The translations under genes and the position numbers were made by a program. Positions 38,045-46,376 of a stretch of 64,000 nucleotides of DNA are shown here, piece after piece. The notes under the pieces were generated by a model, which ran no database searches, was not told where the DNA came from, and saw nothing but the letters and a program-made list of their open reading frames with translations. The stretch is from Dechloromonas hankyongensis (GTDB taxonomy: Bacteria; Pseudomonadota; Gammaproteobacteria; Burkholderiales; Rhodocyclaceae), in the NCBI RefSeq assembly GCF_022012295.1, contig NZ_JAKLTN010000003.1, forward strand, positions 62,001-126,000, read 5' to 3'. The number at the start of each line of letters is the position of its first letter. Position 1 is the stretch's first letter.

Positions 38045-39112
38045 TCAAGCGTTGTCGCGAAACAGGGATCGTTCTGAAAACAGCGGAGAGACGAAGGGCC
38101 GGTCGGCACCGGTGTCGTATTCCTGGTGGTAACGCTCGACGCGCTCGACCTCGTTCTTCGAGCCGAGGATGACCGGCACGCGCTGGTGCAGGCTGTCCGG
38201 CGCCACCTCGAGGATGCGCTGGCGGCCGGTGCTCGCCGCGCCGCCGGCCTGCTCGATCAGCATGGCCATCGGATTGGCTTCGTAGAGCAGGCGTAGGCGA
38301 CCGGGCTTCTTCGGGTCCTTGTTGTCCTTGGGGTACATGAAGATGCCGCCGCGGATCAGGATGCGATGCACCTCGGCGACCATCGAGGCGATCCAGCGGG
38401 TATTGAAATCCTCGCCGCGCACGCCCGACTTGCCGGCCTTGCATTCGGCCACGTAGCGCTGCACCGGCGGCTCCCAGAAGCGCTCGTTGGAGGTGTTGAT
38501 GGCGAATTCGCGGGTGTCTTCCGGCACGCGGATATTGGCGTGGGTGAGGATGAAATTGCCGCTCTCGCGATCGAGCGTGAAGCCGTGCGTGCCGTTGCCC
38601 AGGGTCAGCACCATCATGGTCGACGGGCCGTAGATGGCGTAGCCGGCAGCGACCTGTTCGCAGCCCGGGCGCAGGTAGTCGCCAAGCGCCGCGTCGCCGG
38701 CCGTCGACCGCGCGAAGATGGAGAAGATGGTGCCGACCGAGACATTGACGTCGCTGTTCGACGAACCGTCGAGCGGATCGAAGACCAGCAGGTAACGGCC
38801 GCGCGGATATTCGGCCGGAATCGGATACGGATCGTCCATTTCCTCGGACGCCATGCCGGCCAGTTGCCCCCCCCACTCGCAGTGGTGCAGGATGGCCTCG
38901 TTGGTCAGGACATCCAGCTTCTTCTGCACCTCGCCCTGGACGTTGGTGCTGTCCAGTGCGCCGAGGCTGCCGCCGAGCGCCCCCTTGGCGACCATGGCCG
39001 AGATGGTCTTGACGGCGGCGGCGACGTCGATGAGCAAGGCGCCCAGTTCGCCATGGCTGGCGCGGGTGTGTTCGATGACGAACTTCGAGAGGGTAGTGCG
39101 ACCGAATTGCAT
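38045..39112 (-). CDS. fbp: Class I fructose-1,6-bisphosphatase
   Basis: A 355-residue magnesium-dependent phosphatase with the family signature [25 protein letters not shown] spanning about residues 105-130, and [17 protein letters not shown] near residue 275. It opens the cbb operon and yields fructose 6-phosphate; in proteobacterial Calvin-cycle operons it may also act on sedoheptulose bisphosphate. The ATG at 39112 follows GGAGA and is favoured over the TTG at 39124. The operon promoter must lie in the AT-rich spacer upstream, shared with the divergent cbbY. Confidence 0.96.
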   Translation of the reverse strand: MQFGRTTLSKFVIEHTRASHGELGALLIDVAAAVKTISAMVAKGALGGSLGALDSTNVQGEVQKKLDVLTNEAILHHCEWGGQLAGMASEEMDDPYPIPAEYPRGRYLLVFDPLDGSSNSDVNVSVGTIFSIFARSTAGDAALGDYLRPGCEQVAAGYAIYGPSTMMVLTLGNGTHGFTLDRESGNFILTHANIRVPEDTREFAINTSNERFWEPPVQRYVAECKAGKSGVRGEDFNTRWIASMVAEVHRILIRGGIFMYPKDNKDPKKPGRLRLLYEANPMAMLIEQAGGAASTGRQRILEVAPDSLHQRVPVILGSKNEVERVERYHQEYDTGADRPFVSPLFSERSLFRDNA

Positions 39113-39124
39113 GGTTGTCTCCAA

Positions 39125-39230
39125 TCATTCTTGTGTTACCGCATTGGTAGCCACGATAAGTGACCCGTTAATTAAGTAACAGTCAGATTTTTTTAATGGC
39201 ACAGTAAGGCAACACTTACCTTCAAATCGT
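39125..39230. promoter_or_regulatory. AT-rich divergent promoter region between fbp and cbbY
   Basis: This part of the 220-base spacer is much richer in A and T than the genes around it. It includes GTTAATTAAGTAAC (39167-39180), where GTTA and TAAC are symmetric, a layout compatible with a LysR-type (CbbR) half-site pair. A T tract lies just beside it. CbbR binding is inferred from the gene context only. Confidence 0.4.
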
Positions 39231-39332
39231 CGTCCCAGGCGCCCCAAAACTCCGACTCGATAACGGACGCTGAAGTCGGTCTTCACTATTCCTGACTGGC
39301 CGGCGCGGCAGCGGCGGATTACCTTTCCCGCC

Positions 39333-40034
39333 ATGAACACACCCCTGCAAGCCCTGATCTTCGACGTCGATGGCACCCTCTCCGAAACCGAGCGCGACGG
39401 CCATCGCCCTGCCTTCAATGCCGCCTTCGCCGAGCACGGACTGAACTGGTATTGGGATGAAAGGCTGTATGGCGAACTGCTCGCCATCACTGGCGGCAAG
39501 GAGCGCATGCGCCATTACGCCGAGCGCTACGCCCCGGAAATCGCCGCCCGTCCAGATATCGACACGCTGATCAGGCAACTGCACGCCGCCAAGACCGCCC
39601 ATTACGTCCGCCTCGTTGGCGAGGGTCGCCTCAGCCTGCGCCCCGGCGTCGCCGAGCTGATCGCCGCAGCCCGCGCCGCCGGCATCCGCCTGGCCATCGC
39701 CACCACCACCTCGCCGGAAAATGTCACCGCCCTGCTCGACGCCAGCCTGGCCCCCGGCTCCAGCGCATGGTTCGAAGTCATCGGCGCCGGCGACGTGGTC
39801 GCCGCCAAGAAACCCGCTCCCGACATTTACCACTGGGTACTTGAACGCCTCACCCTACCCGCCAGCGCATGCCTGGCCATCGAGGATTCGGAAAATGGCC
39901 TGCGTGCGGCGCAAGGCGCCGGACTTCCGTGCCTAGTCACGGTCGGCGAATACACGCGAGGGCAGGATTTTTTGGGGGCGGCGGCAGTCGCGGCCAGCCT
40001 GAGCAATATCTCCCTCTCCCACTTGCTGCAATAG
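39333..40034 (+). CDS. cbbY: CbbY-type HAD phosphatase
   Basis: A 233-residue haloacid-dehalogenase phosphatase. Motif I is FDVDGTLSETERDGHR, with the two catalytic aspartates. The cap domain follows, and motif II lies in IRLAIATTTSPENV. The lysine of AAKKPAPDIY and the acidic pair of AIEDSENGL complete the site. CbbY proteins hydrolyse xylulose 1,5-bisphosphate, an inhibitory RubisCO by-product. The divergent position next to the cbb operon supports this choice over phosphoglycolate phosphatase (Gph), which remains possible. Confidence 0.88.
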   Translation: MNTPLQALIFDVDGTLSETERDGHRPAFNAAFAEHGLNWYWDERLYGELLAITGGKERMRHYAERYAPEIAARPDIDTLIRQLHAAKTAHYVRLVGEGRLSLRPGVAELIAAARAAGIRLAIATTTSPENVTALLDASLAPGSSAWFEVIGAGDVVAAKKPAPDIYHWVLERLTLPASACLAIEDSENGLRAAQGAGLPCLVTVGEYTRGQDFLGAAAVAASLSNISLSHLLQ

Positions 40035-40058
40035 CGGATTGCGAGCACAACCTTCGGC

Positions 40059-40110
40059 TAAAACACCTAAAATGCAATCGACATTTGCAACCATGAGGCT
40101 AGGTGTTTTA
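40059..40110 (+). promoter_or_regulatory. Inverted repeat covering the ribosome site of the following small gene
   Basis: Perfect 11-base arms TAAAACACCTA (40059-40069) and TAGGTGTTTTA (40100-40110) flank a 30-base loop. The right arm contains the only Shine-Dalgarno-like sequence (AGGTG) and its last base is the A of the ATG start. Pairing in the transcript would hide the ribosome site; bound as DNA, it could be an operator. Confidence 0.55.
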
Positions 40111-40352
40111 TGGAGCAGGACGAATATGCTCAACTTCAAGAGCTGTCGGATCGAGAGCTTTACGATTTCGTAACCGAGAAAGACTCATCCCAACGCAAGT
40201 GGGTCGCACTCCACCTGCTAGAACAGAGACGGAATGCCGTCCTTACGTCGGCAGCAAAATCTTCGGCCCGAGCCGCTTGGCTGGCCGCAGCCGTTGCCGG
40301 CATCTCAGCGATCATTGCGGTTTTGGCCTATTTTGGTGGCAAATCAAGCTAG
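40110..40352 (+). CDS. Small single-span membrane protein, unknown
   Basis: An 80-residue protein with an acidic, glutamine-rich N-terminal half (EQDEYAQLQELSDRELYDF) and a hydrophobic segment at about residues 55-74 (AAWLAAAVAGISAIIAVLAYF), ending GGKSS. It would be a membrane-anchored protein with a cytoplasmic head. Base composition is lower in GC than in its neighbours, which suggests later acquisition or weak selection. An inverted repeat overlaps its start. No family was recognised. After its stop, 40353-40526 holds no gene; it is AT-rich and contains a small CCGCAG/CTGCGG hairpin near 40440. Confidence 0.6.
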   Translation: MEQDEYAQLQELSDRELYDFVTEKDSSQRKWVALHLLEQRRNAVLTSAAKSSARAAWLAAAVAGISAIIAVLAYFGGKSS

Positions 40353-40526
40353 CAATTCGCTCAAGTTGCACTCAATTCTGGGCGGCCATTTTTAATAGCA
40401 TTACAGTTCAGCCTCTATGGAATTGTAGGCTGCCGCAGATAACTGCGGACGCAAGTCGTCCGGCAGCGTCCAAATCCCAATATAAAATCCTCTCTCCACA
40501 AAAATTGCCTTAAAGAAGGAACCCCA

Positions 40527-41102
40527 ATGTCCGGTCACGGTTTTCACGTTCATGGCCCGCACGACCATGAGGTCGAGCATGTCGCCCAGCATGGCGGCGA
40601 CAATTTCACGTCGCGCATCGCGGTACTGACCGCCGTACTGTCCACCATCGGCGCCATCTTCGGTTACATGGGAGGCCATTCGCAGAACGCCGCGCTGCTC
40701 TACAAGAACGATGCCGCGATCCAGAAGACGGCCGCTTCCAACCAGTGGAACTACTACCAGGCGAAGAGCAACAAACAGAACCTGGCCGAACTGTCGGTGA
40801 CGCTGACCACCGGCGAAGCTCAGCAGAAATTCCAGGCCGCCATCGAGCGCTACAAGAAGGAAAAGGAAGAAATCAAGGTCGAAGCCGACAAGCTGGAAGC
40901 CGAAGCCAAGGCCTCCGACGAGCACAGCAATAAGGAAATGCACGTTCATGAACGCTGGGCGTTGGCCACCACGCTGATCCAGATCGCCATCGCGCTGTCC
41001 GCCATCACGCTGCTCACCCGCAAGCGCTGGATGCTGGTCGGCGTCTACGGCGCCTCGGCCCTCGGCCTGGTCGCCGGCGTCATGGGCTACCTGCACCTCT
41101 GA
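40527..41102 (+). CDS. DUF4337 family membrane protein
   Basis: A 191-residue protein that opens with a histidine-rich stretch (HGFHVHGPHDHEVEHVAQHGG). TM1 follows (RIAVLTAVLSTIGAIFGYMGG), then a long charged helix of about 70 residues with coiled-coil character (RYKKEKEEIKVEADKLEAEA), and two closely spaced C-terminal helices. This arrangement matches DUF4337. The function is unknown; the histidines might bind metal. AAGGAA precedes the start. The Ppx/GppA-like gene begins within five bases of its stop. Confidence 0.8.
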   Translation: MSGHGFHVHGPHDHEVEHVAQHGGDNFTSRIAVLTAVLSTIGAIFGYMGGHSQNAALLYKNDAAIQKTAASNQWNYYQAKSNKQNLAELSVTLTTGEAQQKFQAAIERYKKEKEEIKVEADKLEAEAKASDEHSNKEMHVHERWALATTLIQIAIALSAITLLTRKRWMLVGVYGASALGLVAGVMGYLHL

Positions 41103-41106
41103 CCGG

Positions 41107-42204
41107 GTGAGGCATTTCGCCCACCTGCTGGCCGGACTGGCCGGCTGCCTGCTGGCCGCCGTCGCCCTCGCCGGCGAGCCTTGCCGCATCGCCTTCGACA
41201 TGGGTTCATCCGGCATCCGTGCTGGGGAATCCGGTCGTACCGAGGTGATGCGGGCGGATATCGACTACCTCGCCCCGCTGTCGGCCGGCCGCGGGCTGGC
41301 CGAAACCCTGCCGCCGACCATCGCCGCGCTACGCAACCTGCCGGCCCAGGGCAGCTTCGACCAGGACTGCCCCCGACTTGGCGGCGGCTTTTCTGCCTGG
41401 CGCATCGCGGCAAAGGAAGACCGACAGAAACTGGCCGACGACCTGGCTGCCATCCGTGCTGACAGTGGCGTCGCCGTGCTGGTCATTCCGCAGCGCCAGG
41501 AAGGCGCCTACGGCTACCAGGGCGCCCGCCAACTGCTCGGCGACAAGCTGACGACCAGCCACATTCTCGATATCGGCGGCGGCAGCCTGCAGGTGGCCGG
41601 CGAACGCGACTCCTTCGGCGCCCTGTTCGGCCAGAAGCTGTGGCATCGCGAGCTGTGCAAGGCGCTGCGCAACAGTTCCGAACTGCCGTGTGCACTGCAG
41701 CCGATGACGCCGCAGGAACTGGATTCCGCCCGTTCCCTACTACGCGACCGCCTGCACGGCATCGTCCGCGACCTCCCGCAAGGCGCCACACTGACCGCCA
41801 TCAGCCGCCCGGTGACGCGCGGCGTCGCGCCGGCCGTGGCCCGCCTGTTCAACCGGCCGGCCGGCCTGACCGAGATTTCCCCGGCCATGCTGCGCGCCAC
41901 GCTGGAACTACATGCCGGCCTAAGCCTCGACGCCATGGCCGAACGCCTGGGCAGCGAGCGCAAGCATGCCGCCTACCTGATCTCCGACCTGCTGCTGGTC
42001 GAGGGCCTGATGGAAGCCACCGGCGGCCACGATCTGCGCATCGCCGAAATCGACCTCACCAACCTGCCCGGCCTGCTCGCCGACGACCGCGGCTACCGCT
42101 GGGCAGCCCGCCACGATTGCTACCTGCAGCGCCTGCGCAGCCTGGGCGTCGCCGCCTATTTCAGCGATCCGGCGACCTGCGCCGCCCGGCCGGCAGCACA
42201 CTGA
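41107..42204 (+). CDS. Exported Ppx/GppA-like phosphatase-fold protein
   Basis: A 365-residue protein with an apparent signal peptide (HLLAGLAGCLLAAVALAGEP) directly in front of an ASKHA-fold domain. The first phosphate loop is RIAFDMGSSGIRAGE and the second is ILDIGGGSLQVAG near residue 157, as in exopolyphosphatase/GppA proteins. The usual C-terminal HD-type extension is absent. Export is unexpected because Ppx and GppA are cytosolic; the substrate might be a periplasmic phosphoanhydride, or the protein may be non-enzymatic. The start is GTG with a poor ribosome site, so coupling to the upstream DUF4337 gene is likely. Confidence 0.7.
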   Translation: MRHFAHLLAGLAGCLLAAVALAGEPCRIAFDMGSSGIRAGESGRTEVMRADIDYLAPLSAGRGLAETLPPTIAALRNLPAQGSFDQDCPRLGGGFSAWRIAAKEDRQKLADDLAAIRADSGVAVLVIPQRQEGAYGYQGARQLLGDKLTTSHILDIGGGSLQVAGERDSFGALFGQKLWHRELCKALRNSSELPCALQPMTPQELDSARSLLRDRLHGIVRDLPQGATLTAISRPVTRGVAPAVARLFNRPAGLTEISPAMLRATLELHAGLSLDAMAERLGSERKHAAYLISDLLLVEGLMEATGGHDLRIAEIDLTNLPGLLADDRGYRWAARHDCYLQRLRSLGVAAYFSDPATCAARPAAH

Positions 42205-42208
42205 AGGC

Positions 42209-42823
42209 ATGGACAACCTGCTCTACTGGATCGGCCTCGTTGCTGTTGCCGTCAATGCGCTGACTGGCGTACTCGATGCCGGACGCAAGCGCATGGATCT
42301 GGTCGGTGCGGTGATGGTCGGCACCGCCACGGCGCTCGGCGGCGGCACGGTACGCGACGTACTGCTCGACCGCACGGTGTTCTGGATCAGCGACCAGACC
42401 TACCTGCTGGTCGCGATCGCCACCACCCTGGTCGTCTTCTTCGCGGTACGCGGCCTGAAACTGCCGCAACGCCTGTTCCTGATCCCCGACGCTATCGGCC
42501 TGGCGCTGTTCACCGTTGCCGGCACGCAGATCGCACTACACTGGCATGCCCCGTGGCTGGTCGCCAGCCTGCTCGGCGTCACCACCGGCGTGGTCGGCGG
42601 GGTGCTGCGCGATGTGCTGTGCAACGAGGTACCGCTCGTCTTCGTGCGCGGCGAACTGTACGCCTCGGCGGCCTGGGCCGGCGCGCTGGTCCTCATCGGC
42701 CTACAGGAACTTGCCGTCTCACCGGTGGTCGCCGCCTGGGCCGGCATGGCCGTCATCCTTCTGGCCCGGCTGCTGGCCATGGCCTTCCGCATTACCCTGC
42801 CGACCTACACGGAACGCCAGTAG
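42209..42823 (+). CDS. TRIC/UPF0126 family channel-like membrane protein
   Basis: A 204-residue protein with about seven transmembrane helices and the two-fold repeat typical of the bacterial TRIC (UPF0126, YicG-like) family. The repeated signature appears as GTATALGGGTVRDVLLDR near residue 38 and TTGVVGGVLRDVLCNEVP near residue 127. The family forms trimeric cation channels, probably for potassium in archaeal and bacterial examples; other members are linked to glycine uptake. It lies four bases after the Ppx/GppA-like gene and seven before the ACP phosphodiesterase gene. Confidence 0.85.
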   Translation: MDNLLYWIGLVAVAVNALTGVLDAGRKRMDLVGAVMVGTATALGGGTVRDVLLDRTVFWISDQTYLLVAIATTLVVFFAVRGLKLPQRLFLIPDAIGLALFTVAGTQIALHWHAPWLVASLLGVTTGVVGGVLRDVLCNEVPLVFVRGELYASAAWAGALVLIGLQELAVSPVVAAWAGMAVILLARLLAMAFRITLPTYTERQ

Positions 42824-42830
42824 GCCACCC

Positions 42831-43406
42831 ATGAATTTCCTCGCCCACGCCGTGCTGGCCGGCGACGACCCGGCGCTGATCGTCGGCGGCGTGGTCGGCG
42901 ACTGGATCAAGGGCCCGCTGCCCGGCCTGCTGCCGCCCGATCTCGCCCGCGGCGTCGCGCTGCACCGGGCCATCGACAGCCATGCAGAGACGCACCCGGC
43001 CTTCCAGCACAGCCGCAACCGGGTCGCTCCCGACCGCCGCCGCTACGCCGGCGTTCTCGTCGATATTTTCTACGACCACCTGCTGGCCCGCGACTGGGCA
43101 GAGCTGCGGCCCATGCCGCTCGACCGTTACTGCGCCGGCGTCTATCGCCACATCGAAGCCCGCCTGACCGACCTCCCGGAGTTGGCCCGCCCTGCCATGG
43201 CGCTGATGGCCGGCGAGGACTGGCTGAGCAGCTACGCCGACCTGGCCGGCATCGCCGACGTGCTGCAGCGCATGGCGCGCCGCGCCCGCCAGCCGAATCC
43301 GCTGGCCGGCGGCGAACACGCCTTCACCGCCGACGCCGCCGGGTTCGCCGAGGATTTCGCTTGGTGGTACGCCGATGCACAGCGCTTCGCGGCACAGTGG
43401 GCATAG
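42831..43406 (+). CDS. acpH: Acyl carrier protein phosphodiesterase family protein (AcpH-like)
   Basis: A 191-residue protein of the DUF479/AcpH family. It starts MNFLAHAVLAGDDPALIVGGVVGDWIKG and contains the HRAIDSHAETHPAF and VDIFYDHLLARDW segments, where histidines and aspartates form an HD-like metal site. AcpH removes the 4'-phosphopantetheine arm from acyl carrier protein. The start at 42831 follows the TRIC stop closely, so these genes form one transcription unit. The assignment is from family pattern, and activity is not shown. Confidence 0.8.
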   Translation: MNFLAHAVLAGDDPALIVGGVVGDWIKGPLPGLLPPDLARGVALHRAIDSHAETHPAFQHSRNRVAPDRRRYAGVLVDIFYDHLLARDWAELRPMPLDRYCAGVYRHIEARLTDLPELARPAMALMAGEDWLSSYADLAGIADVLQRMARRARQPNPLAGGEHAFTADAAGFAEDFAWWYADAQRFAAQWA

Positions 43407-43719
43407 GCGCACCGGCTTTCTGAGACCCCACGGACCTTGCCGCCGTCTCATGGCGCGCAAATTGCTCCTAACCAGCACAGGCAACGCTGCCTATTCCTCG
43501 TCGTAGCACCGCAGCTACGCGCCGATTGCAGGCCCTCCGCGTCTTCCCAGGGCAATCGCCCGAGACCGGAGGCTCACCCGATCGCCCAGGCCCCGCCCCG
43601 ATCTGGTGTGCCAATCGGCAAACGCGCACTGCGTTAGTGCATCCATTCACTGTCCACCTTCTGCCCGGCATGCCCCGGCAGCGGGAGGGCGCGAATTCGA
43701 ACCAACGACAAGAAGACCC
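43407..43719. other. Spacer without a recognised gene
   Basis: This 313-base stretch between the AcpH-like gene and the next small gene shows no convincing reading frame, tRNA or terminator. Open frames running through it on the minus strand are artefacts of GC-rich composition. Confidence 0.5.
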
Positions 43720-44151
43720 ATGAGCAAGCCCCGCCGAACCCGCATCAAACACGCCATCAATCCGATGGCGATCCGCCTGTCCGAACCGGAACTCGTCCAG
43801 ATCATGCTCCGGCCGCACATCCACCTGAGCCTGCTGCTGAGCGAAGGACAGCCGAACCCGTACTACCTGTCGTCCATCATCGGCGTGTTCAACGTCGCCA
43901 TGGCCCTCGCCTACATGCACAAGGACATTCGCTCGATTCACCTCTACGAGTCGATCCAACAGCCCCTGCTCGACGTCGCCGCCACCGGCATTTCGACGGC
44001 GGAGCTCGGCCTCCGACTGAGCCGGGTGTTCGCCATCGCCGACCAGTACATCGCCGCCCAGGCCAAGACCGACATCCTGCGCGCCATCCGCCTGGTCGAG
44101 CACCAGTTGGCTCACGGCGACGAAAACACCCTGCTCCAGGCGAAGTCCTGA
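43720..44151 (+). CDS. Hypothetical helical protein upstream of cbbM
   Basis: A 143-residue protein that begins MSKPRRTRIKHAINPMAIRLSEPEL, basic at first and then largely helical (QIMLRPHIHLSLLLSEGQ, YYLSSIIGVFNVAMALAYMHKDI). No signal peptide or clear transmembrane helix is present. It contains no cysteine and several histidines. No family was recognised. It lies about 210 bases before cbbM on the same strand but is separated by a region with promoter-like features, so it need not be cotranscribed with cbbM. A small regulator or structural protein is possible, but nothing specific can be said. Confidence 0.6.
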   Translation: MSKPRRTRIKHAINPMAIRLSEPELVQIMLRPHIHLSLLLSEGQPNPYYLSSIIGVFNVAMALAYMHKDIRSIHLYESIQQPLLDVAATGISTAELGLRLSRVFAIADQYIAAQAKTDILRAIRLVEHQLAHGDENTLLQAKS

Positions 44152-44279
44152 GCATTTCCCGCGTTCCACAACCGTGTCGGCGGATTCTCTCCCCGGCGAC
44201 ATGGTTCGGGCCGGTGCTGTTTGTGCCAGCACCGGCCCACCCTTCCCCCGGCAACACATCAGCCATGGCTGAACATTTC

Positions 44280-44306
44280 GATAAAAATACGTGACTATTA
44301 TTTATC
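44280..44306. promoter_or_regulatory. Candidate CbbR operator before cbbM
   Basis: GATAAA (44280-44285) and TTTATC (44301-44306) form a perfect inverted repeat with a 15-base spacer. The AT-rich stretch lies in an otherwise GC-rich sequence, about 55 bases before the cbbM start. The dyad, spacing and presence of cbbR downstream fit a LysR-type binding site. Binding is not shown. Confidence 0.4.
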
Positions 44307-44361
44307 AATAGCCCCGCCTAGCATTCAGTCCATCGCCCCGACCACACCAAGGAGAGACAAG

Positions 44362-45741
44362 ATGGACCAATCGAACCGTTACGCCGACCTCAGCCTTAAA
44401 GAAGCCGACCTGATCGCCGGCGGCCAGCACATCCTGTGCGCCTACCGGATGAAGCCCAAGGCCGGCCACGGCTACCTGGAAGCCGCCGCCCACTTCGCCG
44501 CCGAATCATCGACCGGCACCAACGTCGAGGTATGCACTACCGACGACTTCACCAAGGGCGTCGATGCCCTGGTCTATTACATCGACCCGGCGAGCGAGGA
44601 CATGCGCATCGCCTATCCGCTCGACCTGTTCGACCGCAACATGATCGACGGTCGCATGATGATGGTCTCCTTCCTGACCCTGACCATCGGCAACAACCAG
44701 GGCATGGGCGACATCGAGCACGCCAAGATGGTCGATTTCTACATGCCGCGCCGCGCCATCGAGCTGTTCGACGGCCCGTCCAAGGACATTTCCGACCTCT
44801 GGCGCATCCTCGGCCGCCCGGTGAAGGACGGCGGCTACATCGCCGGCACCATCATCAAGCCCAAGCTCGGCCTGCGCCCCGAGCCCTTCGCCCGCGCCGC
44901 CTACGAATTCTGGCTGGGCGGCGATTTCATCAAGAACGACGAGCCGCAGGGCAATCAGACCTTCGCGCCGATGCAGCAGACCATCCCGCTGGTGTACGAC
45001 GCCATGAAGCGCGCCATGGACGAAACCGGCGAGGCCAAGCTGTTCTCGGCCAACATCACCGCCGACGACCACTACGAGATGGTCGCCCGCGGCGAATACA
45101 TCCTGCGCACCTTCGGCCCGGATGCCGACAAGGTCGCCTTTCTGGTCGACGGCTACGTCGGCGGTCCGGGCATGATCACCACGGCGCGGCGCCAGTTCGC
45201 CAACCAGTACCTGCACTACCACCGCGCCGGCCACGGCGCCGTCACCTCGCCCTCCGCCAAGCGCGGCTACACCGCCTACGTGCTGGCCAAGATGAGCCGC
45301 CTGCAGGGGGCGTCCGGCATCCACGTCGGCACCATGGGCTACGGCAAGATGGAAGGCGACAAGGACGACCGCGCCTGCGCCTATATCATCGAACGCGACA
45401 GCTACACCGGCCCGGTGTATCACCAGGAGTGGTACGGCATGAAGCCGACCACGCCGATCATCTCCGGCGGCATGAACGCCCTGCGCCTGCCCGGCTTCTT
45501 CGACAATCTCGGTCACGGCAACGTGGTCAATACGGCGGGCGGCGGCGCTTACGGGCACATCGATTCGCCGGCCGCCGGGGCACGGTCGCTGCGACAGGCT
45601 TACGATTGCTGGAAGGCGGGAGCCGATCCGGTGGAGTGGGCGCGCGACCACTATGAATTCGCCCGGGCGTTCGAATCGTTTCCGCAGGATGCGGACAAGC
45701 TTTATCCGGGGTGGCGGCATAAGTTGCGGCCGGCGGCATAA
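44362..45741 (+). CDS. cbbM: Form II RubisCO large subunit
   Basis: A 459-residue form II ribulose-1,5-bisphosphate carboxylase/oxygenase. It works without a small subunit, and none is present. The catalytic lysine is K166 in [10 protein letters not shown] and the carbamylated lysine is K191 in [14 protein letters not shown], the same numbers as in the Rhodospirillum enzyme. The loop-6 region [14 protein letters not shown] and the segment [11 protein letters not shown] are intact. AGGAGAGAC precedes the ATG. Form II enzymes have low CO2/O2 selectivity and suit high-CO2 or low-oxygen conditions, in keeping with the DAB-like pump in this window. No activase genes (cbbQ/cbbO) follow; a repeat element comes next. 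Confidence 0.98.
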   Translation: MDQSNRYADLSLKEADLIAGGQHILCAYRMKPKAGHGYLEAAAHFAAESSTGTNVEVCTTDDFTKGVDALVYYIDPASEDMRIAYPLDLFDRNMIDGRMMMVSFLTLTIGNNQGMGDIEHAKMVDFYMPRRAIELFDGPSKDISDLWRILGRPVKDGGYIAGTIIKPKLGLRPEPFARAAYEFWLGGDFIKNDEPQGNQTFAPMQQTIPLVYDAMKRAMDETGEAKLFSANITADDHYEMVARGEYILRTFGPDADKVAFLVDGYVGGPGMITTARRQFANQYLHYHRAGHGAVTSPSAKRGYTAYVLAKMSRLQGASGIHVGTMGYGKMEGDKDDRACAYIIERDSYTGPVYHQEWYGMKPTTPIISGGMNALRLPGFFDNLGHGNVVNTAGGGAYGHIDSPAAGARSLRQAYDCWKAGADPVEWARDHYEFARAFESFPQDADKLYPGWRHKLRPAA

Positions 45742-45829
45742 GGTTCGGGAAGCCTTACGGGGCGGCGGCGCCGCCCTAAGATGCCGTTGGCCTGAGGATC
45801 AGGGGATTTCCTTTTTTGTTGGCGTGGGG

Positions 45830-46296
45830 TTCCGCCCTTGTGGGGCGTCTCACTTTTTCTTGCTTCGCCAAGAAAAAGTAAGCAAAAAGAAGGCGACCCT
45901 GGGTCGGTGCCCCCTTCGGGGGTTCCCTGCGCTACTCGAAACGCCGGGCGGCTTGCCTGAACTCGCCTGCGGCTCAAACAAGGCAAGCCGACTGCTCCCG
46001 GCATTTCTGCGTTGCTCGGCACCTCTCAAGGGGCCCGGCAAACCATCCGTAATTCCATGTTGCCGCTTGAGCAGCGACGCCTTTCGGGTCCCCATGTGGA
46101 GCGCCGAGCAACGGAGAAGGGCCGGGGGCAGTCGGCGAGGACTGTCTGAGGGGCGCAGCCCCGAGTTCCGCAGCCGCCCGGCGTTTCGAGTAGCGCAGGG
46201 AAGTCGGCAACGCCGACCGCGTAACCTGGGGTCGCCTTTTCTTTGCTTACTTTCTTTTGGCGAAGCAAAAGAAAGTGAGACGCCCTCAAGGCGGAA
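45830..46296. repeat. Long terminal-inverted repeat element, copy A
   Basis: About 467 bases. The ends form an imperfect inverted repeat: the left end TTCCGCCCTTGTGGGGCGTC pairs with the right end around GACGCCCTCAAGGCGGAA, and inner arms of about 45 bases read CTTGCTTCGCCAAGAAAAAG on one side and the complement-like CTTTTGGCGAAGCAAAAG on the other. Copy B at 48753-49264 is the same element in inverted orientation. Neither encodes a plausible protein, and the open frames inside are composition artefacts. The rest of the spacer between cbbM and cbbR holds nothing else recognisable. Confidence 0.85.
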
Positions 46297-46376
46297 AACA
46301 ACGCTAACAAAAAAACCAACCACCAGCATTAAACTAACGCTTATCAAACAGCCATAAAAAGCAAATCTCCTTGAAC

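Noticed and set aside
45702..46022. Short open frames inside the repeat elements (also in 48753-49264)
   Set aside because: They arise in several frames and both strands of a structured repeat, lack ribosome sites, and match no protein family pattern.
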